NCBI GenBank assembly: GCA_900470775.1
Contig: UCBZ01000010.1
Coordinates: 73,515 to 137,514 of the forward strand
Length of the DNA stretch: 64,000 nt
From: Hyphomicrobiales bacterium
GTDB taxonomy: Bacteria; Pseudomonadota; Alphaproteobacteria; Rhizobiales; Beijerinckiaceae
Direction: 5' to 3'
A program made the position numbers and the translations under genes. The first letter of the stretch is position 1. Each line of letters begins with the position of its first letter. Below are positions 1-10,323 of the stretch, in pieces. The notes under the pieces are model-generated. The model was given only the letters and a program-made list of their open reading frames with translations. It was not told the origin of the DNA and ran no database searches.

Positions 1-26
1 TCGGCCCCTGGACCAGTGAATCTCCT

Positions 27-100
27 GTCATTCTCGGGCAAAGCGAAGCGCAGACCTGTGAATCTCGATCGGAGATGCTCACGTCGACCGCGAGCATGAC
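27..100. repeat. Paired-hairpin dispersed repeat (GTCATTCTCGGG type), degraded copy
   Basis: The element runs from GTCATTCTCGGG to GAGCATGAC. It resembles the copies at 2307-2381 and 20845-20919, with a first hairpin around the loop CAAAGCGAAGCGCAGA and a second hairpin closed by ATGCTC/GAGCAT. Both stems carry mismatches here, so this copy looks older. It is intergenic. Confidence 0.75.
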
Positions 101-110
101 GCGGATAACG

Positions 111-158
111 GCCGACCCCTCACCCTGCCCTCTCCCTACGGGAGAGGGTTCCCCACGC
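111..158. repeat. CCCTCTCC hairpin repeat upstream of a binding-protein gene
   Basis: The core is CCCTCTCCC-TAC-GGGAGAGGG, a perfect 9-bp stem, flanked by CCCCTCACC on one side and TTCCCC on the other. Two related copies lie between phnD and phnE (30085-30245). There the stem is CCCTCTCCT/AGGAGAGGG, so one base pair has changed on both sides. It lies about 45 bp upstream of the first gene and may sit in its leader. Confidence 0.7.
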
Positions 159-201
159 AAAATCTCTTGATCCAGTGCCGTCCCTGACGCCAGATGCCGG
201 C

Positions 202-1035
202 ATGACGCGCCGCCTAGCTGCTCTGTGGGTCCTGCTCGCAATCCTTGTCCCGCAAGCCGCGCAGGCGCAATCGCGCGTCACCGTGCCCAACTTCTGGGAC
301 CAGCGCATCCGGCTCGATCGGCCCGAGCCCGGCCCTGCCCGCGTCATCCGCTTCCTGACCGACGACGACTATCCGCCGCTGCACTTCGCCGGCCCCGATG
401 GCGGGCTTACCGGCTTCTCGGTCGAGCTCGCGCGTGCCGCCTGCGAGAAGCTCGGCTGGACCTGCACCGTGCAGGCGCGACGCTTCGACACGCTGCTGGA
501 TTCGCTTGCCGAGGGGCGCGGCGACGTGCTGGCGGCGGCGATCAACCTGAGCCCGCAGATCCGCGCGCGCTTCGCCGCGAGCCATCTCTATTTCCGCAGC
601 ACCGCCCGCCTCGCCACGACGCGCGGCAACGCGCAAGCCGAGCTCGACACGCGCAGCCTGCAGGGCAAGCGCATCGCCGTCGTCGGCGGCACGGCGCATC
701 AGGCTTTCCTCGAGCGGCTCCTGCCTTTCGTCCAGCGCCGCGAGACCGGCACGCTCGCAGGCGCGATCACGGCGCTGCGCAGCGGCGATGCAGAGTTCGT
801 CTTCGCCGACGGCGTCGCGCTGTCGCTGCTGCTGGCTGGCACAAGCGGCAGCGAACTCGCCTTCACCGGCGGCCCCTTTCTCGAAAGCCACTATTTCGGC
901 GAGGGCGTCGGCTTCCTCATCCGCAAGGACGAAGCCCCGCTCAAGCGCGCCCTCGACTACGCGCTGCAATCGCTCTGGGACGACGGCACCTATGCCAGGC
1001 TCTATCTGAGGTTCTTCCCGGTGAGCCCGTTCTGA
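202..1035 (+). CDS. Periplasmic solute-binding protein, family 3 (polar amino acid type)
   Basis: The 277-residue product begins with a clear Sec signal peptide (MTRRLAALWVLLAILV, likely cleaved after AQA near residue 22). A family 3 solute-binding fold follows, with the opening segment IRFLTDDDYPPL and the later block LQGKRIAVVGGTAH typical of the second lobe. Such proteins deliver amino acids or small organic acids to an ABC permease, but no permease or ATPase gene is adjacent, so this is an orphan binding protein. The ATG at 202 is preferred over an in-frame GTG at 175 because it puts the signal peptide at the N-terminus. The substrate cannot be read from the sequence. Confidence 0.85.
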   Translation: MTRRLAALWVLLAILVPQAAQAQSRVTVPNFWDQRIRLDRPEPGPARVIRFLTDDDYPPLHFAGPDGGLTGFSVELARAACEKLGWTCTVQARRFDTLLDSLAEGRGDVLAAAINLSPQIRARFAASHLYFRSTARLATTRGNAQAELDTRSLQGKRIAVVGGTAHQAFLERLLPFVQRRETGTLAGAITALRSGDAEFVFADGVALSLLLAGTSGSELAFTGGPFLESHYFGEGVGFLIRKDEAPLKRALDYALQSLWDDGTYARLYLRFFPVSPF

Positions 1036-1063
1036 GGCATCGCAAGGACGGTGAGGCGGCCCT

Positions 1064-2227
1064 TCAGCCCTGCGCGGCCGGAGCGTTGGCGCTGAGCGCC
1101 GCCTTCGCCACCGCCGCCAGCCATCCCGACGCGGCCGGCAGGATCGCGTCGTTGAAGTCGTAGCGGTCGTTGTGGAGTTCGCCGCCGTCGCGGACCGGCC
1201 CGTTGCCGATCCAGACATAACAGCCCGGCAGGCGCTCAAGGAAATAGGCGAAGTCCTCGCCGGTGGTGCTCGCCTTTAGGTCGCGCCGGACGGGTAGGCC
1301 GGCGGCCTCGCCCGCAGCAGCGGCCAGCTCCTCCTCCGCGGCGGAGTTGACCGTGGCGACGCCGTGCATCGTCTCGACCTCGGCTTTCATCTCGAAGGTC
1401 GCGGCGATGTTGCAGGCGATTGCCCCGATCCGCGCCAGCACCCGCTCACGCACGGCCGGGATGAAGGTCCGGAAGGTGCCTTCGATGAAGACGCTGGTCG
1501 GGATTTGGTTCGAGGCAAGCCCACCATGCACCTGCCCGATCGAGACCACCGCCGACTCCATCGGGTCGACATTGCGCGAGACGATCGTCTGAAGCGCGAC
1601 GATGAGATGTCCCATGGCGACGATCGGATCGCGCGTCGTCTCAGGCAGGGCGGCGTGGCCCGCCGTGCCGGTGAGCGTGATCTTGAAACGGCCCGGCTCG
1701 GACATCACCGGCCCGCGATGCACCGCGATCGTGCCGGGTTCCAGCCCCGGCCAGTTGTGCAGGGCGAAGATGCGCTCCATCGGGAAGCGCTCAAGCACGC
1801 CGTCGGCAAGCATCGCCTGCGCGCCGCCGGCCCCTTCCTCCGCCGGCTGAAACAGGAAATGGATCGTGCCGCTCCAACTTTCGTCCTTCGAAAGAAGCTC
1901 GACTGCCCCCAGCAGCGCGGTGGTGTGCCCGTCATGGCCGCAGGCATGCATCACGTTCGGCGTGCCCGATCTGTAGGACAGGTCGTTAGCCTCCGCGATC
2001 GGCAGCGCGTCCATGTCCGCGCGCAGGCCCACGGACCGCTCGGAGCCGCCACGCCGCAGCGTCGCCACCACGCCGTAGCCGCCGACGCCGGCCGTGAACG
2101 GAACGCCGAGTTCGGTCAGTTTCTCCTGCACGAACGCACTGGTCGCCTTCTCATGCCGTCCGAGTTCGGGATGGGCGTGGAGGTGGCGTCGCCAGGCGGT
2201 CAAGGTGTCGTGCAGGTGGCGATCCAA
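1064..2227 (-). CDS. M20 family amidohydrolase (hippurate/N-acyl-amino-acid hydrolase type)
   Basis: The product is about 387 residues long and belongs to the M20D metallopeptidase/amidohydrolase family, which removes acyl groups from amino acids in the cytoplasm. Visible metal-binding motifs are HACGHDGH, FQPAEEGAGG (the glutamate pair), the HNWPGLEPG histidine, and a late LHND histidine. The start chosen is the TTG at 2227 because AGAAGGA lies 8 bases upstream. An in-frame TTG at 2245 would add six residues. The gene is convergent with the binding protein and divergent from lysK. The exact substrate (hippurate, indole-acetyl conjugates or others) is not determinable. Confidence 0.85.
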   Translation of the reverse strand: MDRHLHDTLTAWRRHLHAHPELGRHEKATSAFVQEKLTELGVPFTAGVGGYGVVATLRRGGSERSVGLRADMDALPIAEANDLSYRSGTPNVMHACGHDGHTTALLGAVELLSKDESWSGTIHFLFQPAEEGAGGAQAMLADGVLERFPMERIFALHNWPGLEPGTIAVHRGPVMSEPGRFKITLTGTAGHAALPETTRDPIVAMGHLIVALQTIVSRNVDPMESAVVSIGQVHGGLASNQIPTSVFIEGTFRTFIPAVRERVLARIGAIACNIAATFEMKAEVETMHGVATVNSAAEEELAAAAGEAAGLPVRRDLKASTTGEDFAYFLERLPGCYVWIGNGPVRDGGELHNDRYDFNDAILPAASGWLAAVAKAALSANAPAAQG

Positions 2228-2306
2228 GGCAGGCGTCCTTCTCAAGGCATGTCGACGGGCAGCCTATACCCGGCACGCCATTCGACAACCTCTCTCAACG
2301 CATTCC

Positions 2307-2381
2307 GTCATTCTCGGGCGAAGCGTAGCGCAGACCCGAGAATCTCTTGCCGGAGAGGCTCGGGCCGAGTCCGGACATGAC
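2307..2381. repeat. Paired-hairpin dispersed repeat between the M20 gene and lysK
   Basis: The element runs GTCATTCTCGGG to ACATGAC. The first hairpin is intact (ATTCTCGGG / CCCGAGAAT around a 16-base loop CGAAGCGTAGCGCAGA). The second is decayed. It lies in the divergent promoter region, about 80 bp upstream of the M20 start and 95 bp upstream of lysK. Confidence 0.8.
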
Positions 2382-2476
2382 GGGCAGGTGACGCGCCGCA
2401 TTGACGCCCCCCTTCGCAATCTGCGAAAGCCCGTCCTCGCATTTTTTCGTAGGACCTGGAGAGGACACCACCCCAA

Positions 2477-4186
2477 ATGCCCGTTTTCGACCCCGCCCTT
2501 GTGGACGCCGCCCAGCGTTCGGCCGCCTGGCCGTTCGAGGAAGCTCGCAAGCTCGTCGCGCGGATCGAGAAATCGGGCAAGCAGGAGGTCATCTTCGAGA
2601 CCGGCTACGGCCCCTCGGGCCTGCCCCATATCGGCACCTTCGGCGAGGTCGCGCGCACCTCAATGGTCCGCCACGCCTTCCGCGTCCTTACCGGCAACAC
2701 GATCAGGACCCGCCTGATCGCCTTCTCCGACGACATGGACGGCCTGCGCAAGGTTCCCGACAACGTCCCCAACAAGGAACTGCTCGCCGCCAATCTCGGC
2801 AAGCCGTTGACAGAGGTGCCCGATCCCTTCGGCACGCATGATAGCTTCGGCCGGCACAACAATGCGCGCCTGCGCGCCTTCCTCGACCAGTTCGGCTTCG
2901 ACTACGAGTTCAAGTCCTCGACCGACAGCTACCGCGCCGGCGAGTTCGACGCGACGCTGCTGAAGATGCTGTCGCGCTACGATGCCGTGATGAAGATCAT
3001 GCTGGCGACGTTGCGCGAGGAGCGCGCCGCGACCTATTCGCCGTTCCTGCCGATCCACCCGTTGACGCGCATCGTCATGCAGGTGCCGATCGACGAGGTC
3101 GATATCGAGACCGGCACCATCGCCTGGGCCGATCCGGTGTCGGGCGAGCGCTTCGTCACGCCCGTCACCGGCGGCCACGTCAAGCTGCAATGGAAGCCCG
3201 ACTGGGCGATGCGCTGGGTCGCGCTCGGCGTCGACTACGAGATGGCCGGCAAGGACCTGATCGACTCGGTCAAGGTCTCCTCACTGATCGCGCGCGCCAT
3301 CGACGGCACGCCGCCGGAGGGCTTCAACTACGAGCTCTTCCTCGACGAGCAGGGCCAGAAGATCTCGAAGTCCAAGGGGAACGGCCTGACGATCGAGGAC
3401 TGGCTCGAATACGGACCGCAGGAGAGCCTGGCGCTCTACATGTTCCAGCGTCCGCGCGAGGCCAAGAAGCTGCATTTCGACGTCATTCCGCGCGCGGTCG
3501 ACGAGTATCTGCAGTTCCTCGGCGGCTATGAGAAGCAGGACTGGAAGAACCGCCTCGGCAATCCGGTCTGGCATCTCCACAATGGCGAGCCACCGGAGCC
3601 CGAGATTATCGCGACCGGCGAAGGCGAGAATGCCTCGCGCGCGCAGATCACCTTCGGCCTGCTGATGAACCTCGTCGCGGTGGCGAACTCCGAGGACAAG
3701 GCCGTGCTCTGGGGCTTCCTCCAGCGCTATGCGCCGGGCATCTCGCCGCAGACCCATCCGCGCCTGGATGCGCTGGTCGGCTACGCGATCGCCTATTTCC
3801 GCGACTTCGTGAAGCCGGCAAAGCATTACCGTCTCGCCGACGACACGGAAGCCGCGGCCTTCCTCGCGCTCGACGCCGCGATCGCCGCGCTGCCGACGGA
3901 CGCGAGCGCCGAGATGGTGCAGGACACCGCACTCGACGTGGCGCGCGCCGTGCCGCGCTATCAGAACCTCACCGCCAAGAACGCCACGCCCGAGCGCCCC
4001 GGCGTCTCCGGCGACTGGTGGAAGGCGATCTACCAGGTCCTGTTCGGCGAGGATCAGGGCCCCCGCTTCGGTTCCTTCGCCGCGATCTACGGCCTGCCCA
4101 ACACCCGCACCCTGATCGCCAAGGCGCTGGCCGGCGGGCTGGTGAGCGAGCACGCCGCCTTCGTCGAGACGCGCAAGGCCGGATGA
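2477..4186 (+). CDS. lysK: Lysyl-tRNA synthetase, class I
   Basis: The 569-residue enzyme charges tRNA-Lys with lysine using ATP. It is the class I form, common in archaea and alphaproteobacteria, and not the class II LysS/LysU of enterobacteria. The HIGH-type motif is GLPHIGT (residues about 48-54) and the KMSKS-type loop is KISKSKG (295-301). Both sit at the spacing expected for the family, followed by the helical anticodon-binding region. GGAGAGGA lies about a dozen bases upstream of the ATG. The stop overlaps an ATG at 4183, but the next gene probably starts later. No second lysine synthetase is seen in the window. Confidence 0.96.
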   Translation: MPVFDPALVDAAQRSAAWPFEEARKLVARIEKSGKQEVIFETGYGPSGLPHIGTFGEVARTSMVRHAFRVLTGNTIRTRLIAFSDDMDGLRKVPDNVPNKELLAANLGKPLTEVPDPFGTHDSFGRHNNARLRAFLDQFGFDYEFKSSTDSYRAGEFDATLLKMLSRYDAVMKIMLATLREERAATYSPFLPIHPLTRIVMQVPIDEVDIETGTIAWADPVSGERFVTPVTGGHVKLQWKPDWAMRWVALGVDYEMAGKDLIDSVKVSSLIARAIDGTPPEGFNYELFLDEQGQKISKSKGNGLTIEDWLEYGPQESLALYMFQRPREAKKLHFDVIPRAVDEYLQFLGGYEKQDWKNRLGNPVWHLHNGEPPEPEIIATGEGENASRAQITFGLLMNLVAVANSEDKAVLWGFLQRYAPGISPQTHPRLDALVGYAIAYFRDFVKPAKHYRLADDTEAAAFLALDAAIAALPTDASAEMVQDTALDVARAVPRYQNLTAKNATPERPGVSGDWWKAIYQVLFGEDQGPRFGSFAAIYGLPNTRTLIAKALAGGLVSEHAAFVETRKAG

Positions 4187-4196
4187 CATCCTCTCC

Positions 4197-4239
4197 GTCA
4201 TTACCGACAAGCCGCGAAGCGGCGCTGATCCGGAATGAC
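4197..4239. repeat. Short palindromic repeat (GTCATT...AATGAC)
   Basis: A 43-bp imperfect palindrome has ends GTCATTaCCG and CGGAATGAC and a central CCGC-gaa-GCGG stem. It fills the gap between lysK and the nitroreductase. It is open in the nitroreductase frame, so a start at 4183 would translate it. Confidence 0.65.
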
Positions 4240-4257
4240 GACGTGAAGGGACCGTAT

Positions 4258-4941
4258 GTGACGACACCAGCCCAAGCCGTCGAACACGCGATCACCTCGC
4301 GCCGCGCGACCCGTGCCTTCCTGCCAACCCCCGTCGATCCCGTGCTCGTCCGCCACTTGATCGAGGTCGCCGCGCAAGCGCCCAGCGGCACCAACATGCA
4401 GCCCTGGAAGCTGCGCGTCATCGGCCCGCAGACGCGCGAGCGGCTGGAGACGGCGCTGATCGCGGCGCTGGATTCGCCCGATCTGCCGGCCGAGGAGGAG
4501 TACCGCTACTATCCCGAGCGCTTCCGCGAGCCCTATCTCTCGCGCCGCCGCAAGGTCGGCTGGGATCTCTACGGCCTGCTTGGCGTGACCAAGGGCGACA
4601 CCGCCGGGATGAAGCGTCAGAGCGCCGCCAATCTGCGCTTCTTCGGCGCGCCGGTCGCGCTGATGCTGACGATCGACCGCGATCTCGAAATCGGCTCCTG
4701 GCTCGATCTCGGCATGTTCGTCCAGAACCTGCTGGTCGCCGCCCAGGGCCACGGCCTCGATTCCTGCCCGCAGGCGATATTCGCGCGCTTCCACCCGGTC
4801 GTGCGGCGCGAACTCGCCATCCCCGAGAGCGAGGTCGTGGTCTGCGGCATCGCCATCGGCCATGCCGACCCCGGCGCGCCACAGAACAGCCTCGTGCCCG
4901 AGCGCGAGCCGGTCGAAAACTTCACCACCTGGCTCGATTGA
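4258..4941 (+). CDS. Nitroreductase family protein (FMN-dependent)
   Basis: This is a 227-residue flavin oxidoreductase of the nitroreductase superfamily. The N-terminal RRATRAFL motif binds the FMN phosphate, and APSGTNMQPW is the usual flavin-contact loop. The C-terminal half has SWLDLGMFVQNLLVAA and the CGIAIGHAD strand. The substrate could be a nitroaromatic, a quinone or another electron acceptor. The GTG at 4258 is chosen because GAAGGG lies 7 bases upstream. The longer frame from ATG 4183 overlaps the lysK stop, but would encode 25 extra residues from a palindromic repeat. It is convergent with the DUF808 gene. Confidence 0.85.
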   Translation: MTTPAQAVEHAITSRRATRAFLPTPVDPVLVRHLIEVAAQAPSGTNMQPWKLRVIGPQTRERLETALIAALDSPDLPAEEEYRYYPERFREPYLSRRRKVGWDLYGLLGVTKGDTAGMKRQSAANLRFFGAPVALMLTIDRDLEIGSWLDLGMFVQNLLVAAQGHGLDSCPQAIFARFHPVVRRELAIPESEVVVCGIAIGHADPGAPQNSLVPEREPVENFTTWLD

Positions 4942-4954
4942 GGGCCGATAAAGC

Positions 4955-5914
4955 CTAAGCGGGCTTGCGCACGCGCTTCAGCACCGGCGCGACGGCGTAG
5001 TGCATCGCCACGATCGCGATGCCGCCGACGATCAGGCCGAAGATCGCCGAGAACACCGCCCCCACGAGCCATTCGACGATGCCGCCCAGCGGCACCATCG
5101 CCGCGGCCGAGACCGCAAGCGCATGGCTGGCATGGCCGATTGCGCTCAGGCCGAACTCTTCCAGCCCGTGGATGATGATGCCGCCGCCGACCCAGAGCAT
5201 CGCCGCCGTGCCGACCGCGCCGAGCGCGGCGAGAAAATATGGCATACCTATCACGAGTCCTCGGCCCAGCAGGCGGACCGGCGCAAAGCTGCGCTGCGCC
5301 AGCGCGAGCCCGGCATCGTCGGCCTTCACGATCAGCGCGACGACGCCGTAGACGAGGACGGTGATGCCGACGCCGACCACGGCCAGAACCACCGCCTGCA
5401 TCTGGAAGGAAGAGGTCGAAACGGAGGCGAGCGTGATCGCCATGATCTCGGCCGACAGGATGAAATCCGTCTTGATCGCCCCGGCGATCTTCTGCTCCTC
5501 GAGCAGCTTGGGATCGAGCACGGCCGTGCCCGCCTCCTCCTGTGTCGCGGCCGCATGCGGCACGACAAGTTCGAGGACTTTCTCGGCGCCCTCGTAGCAG
5601 AGATAGACGCCGCCGGCCATCAGCAGCGGCGTGATCAGCCAGGGCGCGAGGAGAGCCAGGATCAACGCGCCCGGCAGCAGAAAGAGCAGCTTGTTCTTCA
5701 GCGAACCGACCGCGATCCGCCAGACGATCGGCAGTTCGCGCGCCGCCGCAAAGCCGACGGCATAGCGCGGCGTCACCGCGGCATCGTCGATGACGATGCC
5801 GGCGGCCTTGGTGCCGGCCTTGGTGGCCTGCGCCACGACGTCGTCCACCGATGAGGCGGCAACCTTGGCGATGCCGGCTATGTCGTCGAGCAGCGCGAAC
5901 AATCCAGAGGCCAA
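4955..5914 (-). CDS. DUF808 family inner-membrane protein (YedI-like)
   Basis: The 319-residue protein has the DUF808 signature start (MASGLFALLDDIAGIAK) and then several hydrophobic helices, among them LLFLLPGALILALLAPWLI, AVVLAVVGVGITVLVYGVVALIV and VFSAIFGLIVGGIAIVAM. The loop LLMAGGVYLCYEGAEKV is typical of the family. The function is unknown. It is convergent with the nitroreductase, with 13 bases between stops. Confidence 0.88.
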   Translation of the reverse strand: MASGLFALLDDIAGIAKVAASSVDDVVAQATKAGTKAAGIVIDDAAVTPRYAVGFAAARELPIVWRIAVGSLKNKLLFLLPGALILALLAPWLITPLLMAGGVYLCYEGAEKVLELVVPHAAATQEEAGTAVLDPKLLEEQKIAGAIKTDFILSAEIMAITLASVSTSSFQMQAVVLAVVGVGITVLVYGVVALIVKADDAGLALAQRSFAPVRLLGRGLVIGMPYFLAALGAVGTAAMLWVGGGIIIHGLEEFGLSAIGHASHALAVSAAAMVPLGGIVEWLVGAVFSAIFGLIVGGIAIVAMHYAVAPVLKRVRKPA

Positions 5915-6001
5915 GATTCATCTCCATGCTGCATGGCTGCGATGCAGCAAGCTATCGTCCGCCAGCGCGTCGTGACAATGACACAGCCAAGCCGATTTGG
6001 T

Positions 6002-7189
6002 TCAACCCTGGTTGATCTCGAACAGCCCCGCGCAGCCCATGCCGCCGGCGACGCACATGGTCACGACCACGTAACGCGCCTTGCGGCGGCGGCCTTCCAG
6101 CAGCGCATGGCCGACGAGGCGCGCCCCGCTCATGCCGAAGGGGTGCCCGATCGCGATCGCCCCACCATTGACGTTGACCTTGTCGGGATCGATGCCAAGC
6201 GTGTCGCGGCAATAGATCGACTGCGAGGCAAAAGCCTCGTTCAGCTCCCAGAGATCGATATCGGCGACGGTGAGACCGTTGCGTTCCAGCAGGCGCGGCA
6301 CGGCGAAGACGGGACCGATGCCCATCTCGTCGGGCTCGCAGCCGGCCGAGGCGAAGCCGCGGAAGATGCCGAGCGGCGACAGCCCACGCCGCGCCGCCTC
6401 GTCGGCCGACATCACGACGCTGGCGGCCGCACCGTCGGAAAGCTGGCTGGCATTGCCGGCAGTGATGAACTGGTCCTCGCCGCGCACCGGCTTGAGCTTG
6501 AGCAACCCGTCGAGCGTGGTCTCGGGCCGGTTGCCCTCATCCTTCGACAGCGTCACCTCCTGCTGGCTGACCGCGCCGGTCGCCTTGTCGGTGACCGCCA
6601 TCACCGCGCTCATCGGTACGATCTCGTCGTCGAACAGCCGGCGCTGTTGGGCGGCAGCCGTGCGCTGCTGGCTCTCCAGCGAGAATTCGTCCTGCGCCTG
6701 CCGCGAGATGCCGTAGCGCTGCGCGACATTGTCAGCCGTCTCGATCATCGAGGTGTAGATCGTCGGCTTGTTGGCCATCAGCCAGTCGTTCTGGGTCAGG
6801 TCGCGCCGCACTACCGGCTGGACGAGAGAGATCGACTCGACTCCGCCCCCGACCGCGACCGGCACGCCATCCATCACGACACGCCGCGCCGCATGGGCGA
6901 TTGCCTCCAGCCCCGAGGCGCAGAAGCGGCTGACCGTGACGCCGGCCGACTGCACGGGCAGGCCTGCGACCAGCGCCGCATGGCGCGCGACATTGCCGCC
7001 GGTCGCCGCCTCCGGATAGCCGCAGCCCATCACCACCTCCTCGACCGCCTCGGGTTCGAGATTGGCGCGCAGCAGCGCGTGCCGGATCGCATGCGCCGCC
7101 ATATCGGCCCCGCGAACCTGGTTGAAGGCACCACGATGGGCCTTGCCGATCGGCGTGCGGGCGGTGGAGACGATCACGGCTTCGGTCAT
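6002..7189 (-). CDS. Acetyl-CoA C-acyltransferase (thiolase)
   Basis: This 395-residue thiolase catalyses the last step of beta-oxidation (3-ketoacyl-CoA + CoA to acyl-CoA + acetyl-CoA) or the reverse condensation. Cys90 in VSRFCASGL is the acyl-carrying nucleophile. The later [14 protein letters not shown] supplies the base histidine, and [10 protein letters not shown] supplies the second cysteine. It lies 46 bases downstream of the fused hydratase/dehydrogenase on the same strand, so the two form an operon for the second half of the fatty acid cycle. Chain-length preference is not determinable. Confidence 0.92.
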   Translation of the reverse strand: MTEAVIVSTARTPIGKAHRGAFNQVRGADMAAHAIRHALLRANLEPEAVEEVVMGCGYPEAATGGNVARHAALVAGLPVQSAGVTVSRFCASGLEAIAHAARRVVMDGVPVAVGGGVESISLVQPVVRRDLTQNDWLMANKPTIYTSMIETADNVAQRYGISRQAQDEFSLESQQRTAAAQQRRLFDDEIVPMSAVMAVTDKATGAVSQQEVTLSKDEGNRPETTLDGLLKLKPVRGEDQFITAGNASQLSDGAAASVVMSADEAARRGLSPLGIFRGFASAGCEPDEMGIGPVFAVPRLLERNGLTVADIDLWELNEAFASQSIYCRDTLGIDPDKVNVNGGAIAIGHPFGMSGARLVGHALLEGRRRKARYVVVTMCVAGGMGCAGLFEINQG

Positions 7190-7235
7190 GGACGCTTCAT
7201 CCCTATTGTCGAATTCAAGGTCTGCTTCGGCGAAA

Positions 7236-9317
7236 CTAGGCGGTCGTCGCCTTCAGATCGGCAAATCCCTTGCCCTTGGCCGCGAGCCGGCGCAACAGCG
7301 GCGCCGGTTCGAGCGCCTTGTCGCCGGTCTCCGCCGCTTGCGCTTCGAGCCGCGCGACGATGGCGCCAAGCCCGATCGTATCGGCCCAATGCATCGGCCC
7401 GCCGCGCCAGGCCGGCCAGTTATAGCCGTTGAGCCAGATCACATCGATATCGCCCGGCCGCGCCGCGATGCCCTCCTCCAGGATGCGGGCGCCCTCATTG
7501 ACCATCGGGTCGAGCAATCGCGAGAGGATCTCGTCGGCCGAGAAGCTGCGCCGCGTCACGCCCTTCTCCTGCGAGACCCGCGCGATCAGCGCCTCGACCT
7601 CCGGGTCGCGCTGGCCGGTGCGTGCGCCGTCCGGATAGAGGAAATAGCCGCGCCCGGTCTTCTGGCCGAACCAGCCGGCCTCGCAGATCGCATCGGCCAC
7701 GGCGGCGCTCTGGCCGCGCGCCTTGCGCGAGCGCCAGCCGATATCGTTGCCGGCGAGATCGGCCATGGCGCAGGGCCCCATCTTGAAGCCGAAGCCGGTC
7801 AGGGCAGCATCGACCTCATGCGGCAGCGCACCGGCGACGAGCAGGCGCTCGGTGGCGCGGGTGCGGGCCTCCAGCATGCGGTTGCCGACGAAGCCGAAAC
7901 CGTTGCCGACCACGACCGGCACCTTGCCGAGCTTTCGCCCCAGCGCCATCGCGGTGACGATCGCATCGTCGGCGACGCCGTCCGGCCGGACGATCTCGAG
8001 CAGCTTCATCACATTGGCCGGGCTGAAGAAATGCATCCCCAACACGTCCTGCGGACGCTTCGTCGCGGCAGCGATGGTGGGCACGTCGAGATAGGAGGTG
8101 TTGCTGGCAAGAAGCGCGCCCGGCTTCGCGATGCCGTCGAGCGCCCCGAAGATCTGCTGCTTGACGCCCATCTCCTCGAAGGCCGCCTCGATGACGATGT
8201 CGGCGTCCGCCGCAGCGCCGAGCCCGACGGCCGGCGTGATCAGCGCCAGGCGCTCATTGCGCTTTTGGGGCGTCAGCGAGCCGCGCGTCACCGACATCTC
8301 GTAGATCGCCGCGACGCGGTTCATGCCATTGTCGATCTGCGCCTGTTCCTGCTCGATCAGGGTCACCGGAATGCCGGCATTGGCGAAGCACATCGCAATG
8401 CCGCCGCCCATGGTGCCGGCCCCGATCACGGCCGCTTTCGCAATCGGGCGCGGCTTCACGGCGCCGTCGATGCCCGGCACCCGGGCGATCTCGCGCTCGG
8501 CGAAGAAGACATGGCGCAGCGCCTTCGAGCGCGGATCGGCCAGCAGCGTCATGAACAAGGCGCGTTCGGTCGCCAGACCCTCAGTGAAAGGCAGGGTGAA
8601 GGCAGCCCGCACCGCCTCGATCAGCGCCATCGCATTGGGCATGTCACCGGACTTGTTGGCGGCTTCAGTCGCCAGCGCCTCGAACGCCTCCCGATCGGCC
8701 GCTGTCAGCCGACCCGGTCCGTCGCTCCCATCCTCCGGTGCCCCCCCTGCGACCAGTGTCTGCGCCAGTGCGACCGCCGCCGCGACGATATCCCCGCCCG
8801 TGACCTCGTCGACGAGCCCAAGCTCCAGCGCCTTGCCGGCGGAAACCGGCTCGCCCGACAGCATCATCGGGAATGCCTTCGCCGCGCCGATCAGGCGCGG
8901 CAGCCGCTGCGTGCCGCCGGCGCCCGGAATCAGGCCGAGCTTGATCTCGGGCAGGCCGAGCATGGCCGATGCCGACGCCACGCGACCATGGCAGGCAAGC
9001 GCGACCTCGAGCCCGCCGCCCAGCGCCGCACCCTGGATCGCCGCGACGACCGGCTTCGTGCAGGTCTCGATGGCGTCCAGCACATCGGGCAGGAACGGAG
9101 CGACCGGCGGCTTGCCGAACTCGCTGATGTCGGCGCCGGCGATGAAGGCGCGGCCCGCCGCCGCGATCACGATTGCCGCGACGCTCGGGTCGGAACCCGC
9201 ATCAGTGATGACGCGGGCAAGGTCGGCGCGCAGGGCCTGACCAAGTGCGTTGACCGGCGGGTTGTCGATCGTGGCGATCGCGATCTCGCCAAGGCGGGCG
9301 AGCCGGACGGTCTCCAT
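7236..9317 (-). CDS. Bifunctional enoyl-CoA hydratase / 3-hydroxyacyl-CoA dehydrogenase (FadJ-like)
   Basis: The 693-residue fusion hydrates 2-enoyl-CoA and then oxidises 3-hydroxyacyl-CoA with NAD. Residues about 1-190 form the crotonase domain, with the oxyanion segment [10 protein letters not shown], the [12 protein letters not shown] helix, and LPEIKLG followed by PGAGGTQ carrying the catalytic glutamates. From about residue 293 the Rossmann motif [12 protein letters not shown] starts the dehydrogenase, with the catalytic histidine in [18 protein letters not shown]. Two C-terminal 3HCDH repeats follow. The length matches the monofunctional-thiolase-partner class. It is the first gene of an operon with the thiolase. 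The 261-bp region to the divergent hydratase holds both promoters and shows no clear operator. Confidence 0.92.
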   Translation of the reverse strand: METVRLARLGEIAIATIDNPPVNALGQALRADLARVITDAGSDPSVAAIVIAAAGRAFIAGADISEFGKPPVAPFLPDVLDAIETCTKPVVAAIQGAALGGGLEVALACHGRVASASAMLGLPEIKLGLIPGAGGTQRLPRLIGAAKAFPMMLSGEPVSAGKALELGLVDEVTGGDIVAAAVALAQTLVAGGAPEDGSDGPGRLTAADREAFEALATEAANKSGDMPNAMALIEAVRAAFTLPFTEGLATERALFMTLLADPRSKALRHVFFAEREIARVPGIDGAVKPRPIAKAAVIGAGTMGGGIAMCFANAGIPVTLIEQEQAQIDNGMNRVAAIYEMSVTRGSLTPQKRNERLALITPAVGLGAAADADIVIEAAFEEMGVKQQIFGALDGIAKPGALLASNTSYLDVPTIAAATKRPQDVLGMHFFSPANVMKLLEIVRPDGVADDAIVTAMALGRKLGKVPVVVGNGFGFVGNRMLEARTRATERLLVAGALPHEVDAALTGFGFKMGPCAMADLAGNDIGWRSRKARGQSAAVADAICEAGWFGQKTGRGYFLYPDGARTGQRDPEVEALIARVSQEKGVTRRSFSADEILSRLLDPMVNEGARILEEGIAARPGDIDVIWLNGYNWPAWRGGPMHWADTIGLGAIVARLEAQAAETGDKALEPAPLLRRLAAKGKGFADLKATTA

Positions 9318-9578
9318 CAGCGCATATCCTTAGGCTTGCCGACCCTCCGGGCCTGGCCGTTGAGGGCGAAGGAGGAAGTCTGCCGGCCGGCTTTTGTCAA
9401 GCCGGTGCGGCCCAACGGCATGCTGTCACAAGGGCGTAAGCCCCCCGTCGCGGCCCCCGCCTTGACCCTCGGTGAAAGGCCATGCCAAGCCTCGTCCAAC
9501 GCAATCACGAGCCCCAGGCCGGCACCGCGAAAAGCGTGCCGGACCATCGATCGGGGCCGCAGGGACGAGGATTTGCCG

Positions 9579-10322
9579 ATGACCGCCGCCGTTCTGATCG
9601 AAACCGTCGCGCCCGGCGTCAGCCAGATCACGATGAACCGGCCGGAGCGCAAGAACGCGCTGGACCGTGCCAGCTATGTCGGGCTGATCGAGGCCTTCGC
9701 CACCGCCGAGGCCGATCCGCAGATCCGCGCCATCGTCATCACCGGCACCGGAGGCTGCTTCACCAGCGGCAACGACATCCGCGATTTCGCGGCTTCAGCC
9801 GGCGACGGCGCCCGCATCGCCATGGATTTCCTGACCACGATCTCGACCGCGACCAAGCCCGTCGTTGCCGCTGTCGAGGGCTTTGCGGTCGGCATCGGCA
9901 CGACGATGCTGCTGCATTGCGATCTCGCTTTTGCCGGCGACAGCGCGGTCTTCCGCATGCCCTTCGTGGCGCTCGGCCTCTCGCCCGAGGGCGCCTCATC
10001 CTATCTGCTGCCGCTGGTCGCGGGCTCCAAGCGGGCCGCCGAACTGCTGATGCTGGGAGAGGCCTTCGGGCCGCAGCAGGCGCTGGATGCGGGCCTCGTC
10101 AACGCCGTCGTCGCGGAAGGTGGCGCGCTGGCGGCCGCGCTCGACAAGGCGACCGCTCTCGCAGCCCTGCCGCCGCAATCCGTCGCGCTGACCAAGCTCC
10201 TGCTGAAGCGGGGACAGGCGGCCAGCGTTGCCGAGACGCTCGCGACCGAAGCCCGGCATTTTGGCGAGCGCCTGCGCTCGGAAGAGGCGCAAGCCGCGTT
10301 CGCGGCGTTCCTGAAGCGATAA
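9579..10322 (+). CDS. Enoyl-CoA hydratase/isomerase family protein
   Basis: This 247-residue crotonase has the oxyanion-hole segments [10 protein letters not shown] and [21 protein letters not shown], and the catalytic-glutamate region [17 protein letters not shown]. It probably acts on enoyl-CoA esters in the same pathway as the divergent FadJ-like/thiolase pair. The start at 9579 follows the purine-rich AGGGACGAGG. Longer in-frame openings upstream have no crotonase similarity. Its stop is one base from the stop of the converging small membrane protein gene. Confidence 0.88.
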   Translation: MTAAVLIETVAPGVSQITMNRPERKNALDRASYVGLIEAFATAEADPQIRAIVITGTGGCFTSGNDIRDFAASAGDGARIAMDFLTTISTATKPVVAAVEGFAVGIGTTMLLHCDLAFAGDSAVFRMPFVALGLSPEGASSYLLPLVAGSKRAAELLMLGEAFGPQQALDAGLVNAVVAEGGALAAALDKATALAALPPQSVALTKLLLKRGQAASVAETLATEARHFGERLRSEEAQAAFAAFLKR

Positions 10323-10323
10323 G

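Noticed and set aside
7062-9578. Long plus-strand open frame leading into the enoyl-CoA hydratase
   Set aside because: Only the part from 9579 has crotonase sequence and a ribosome site. The rest is antisense to the thiolase and fused hydratase/dehydrogenase genes.
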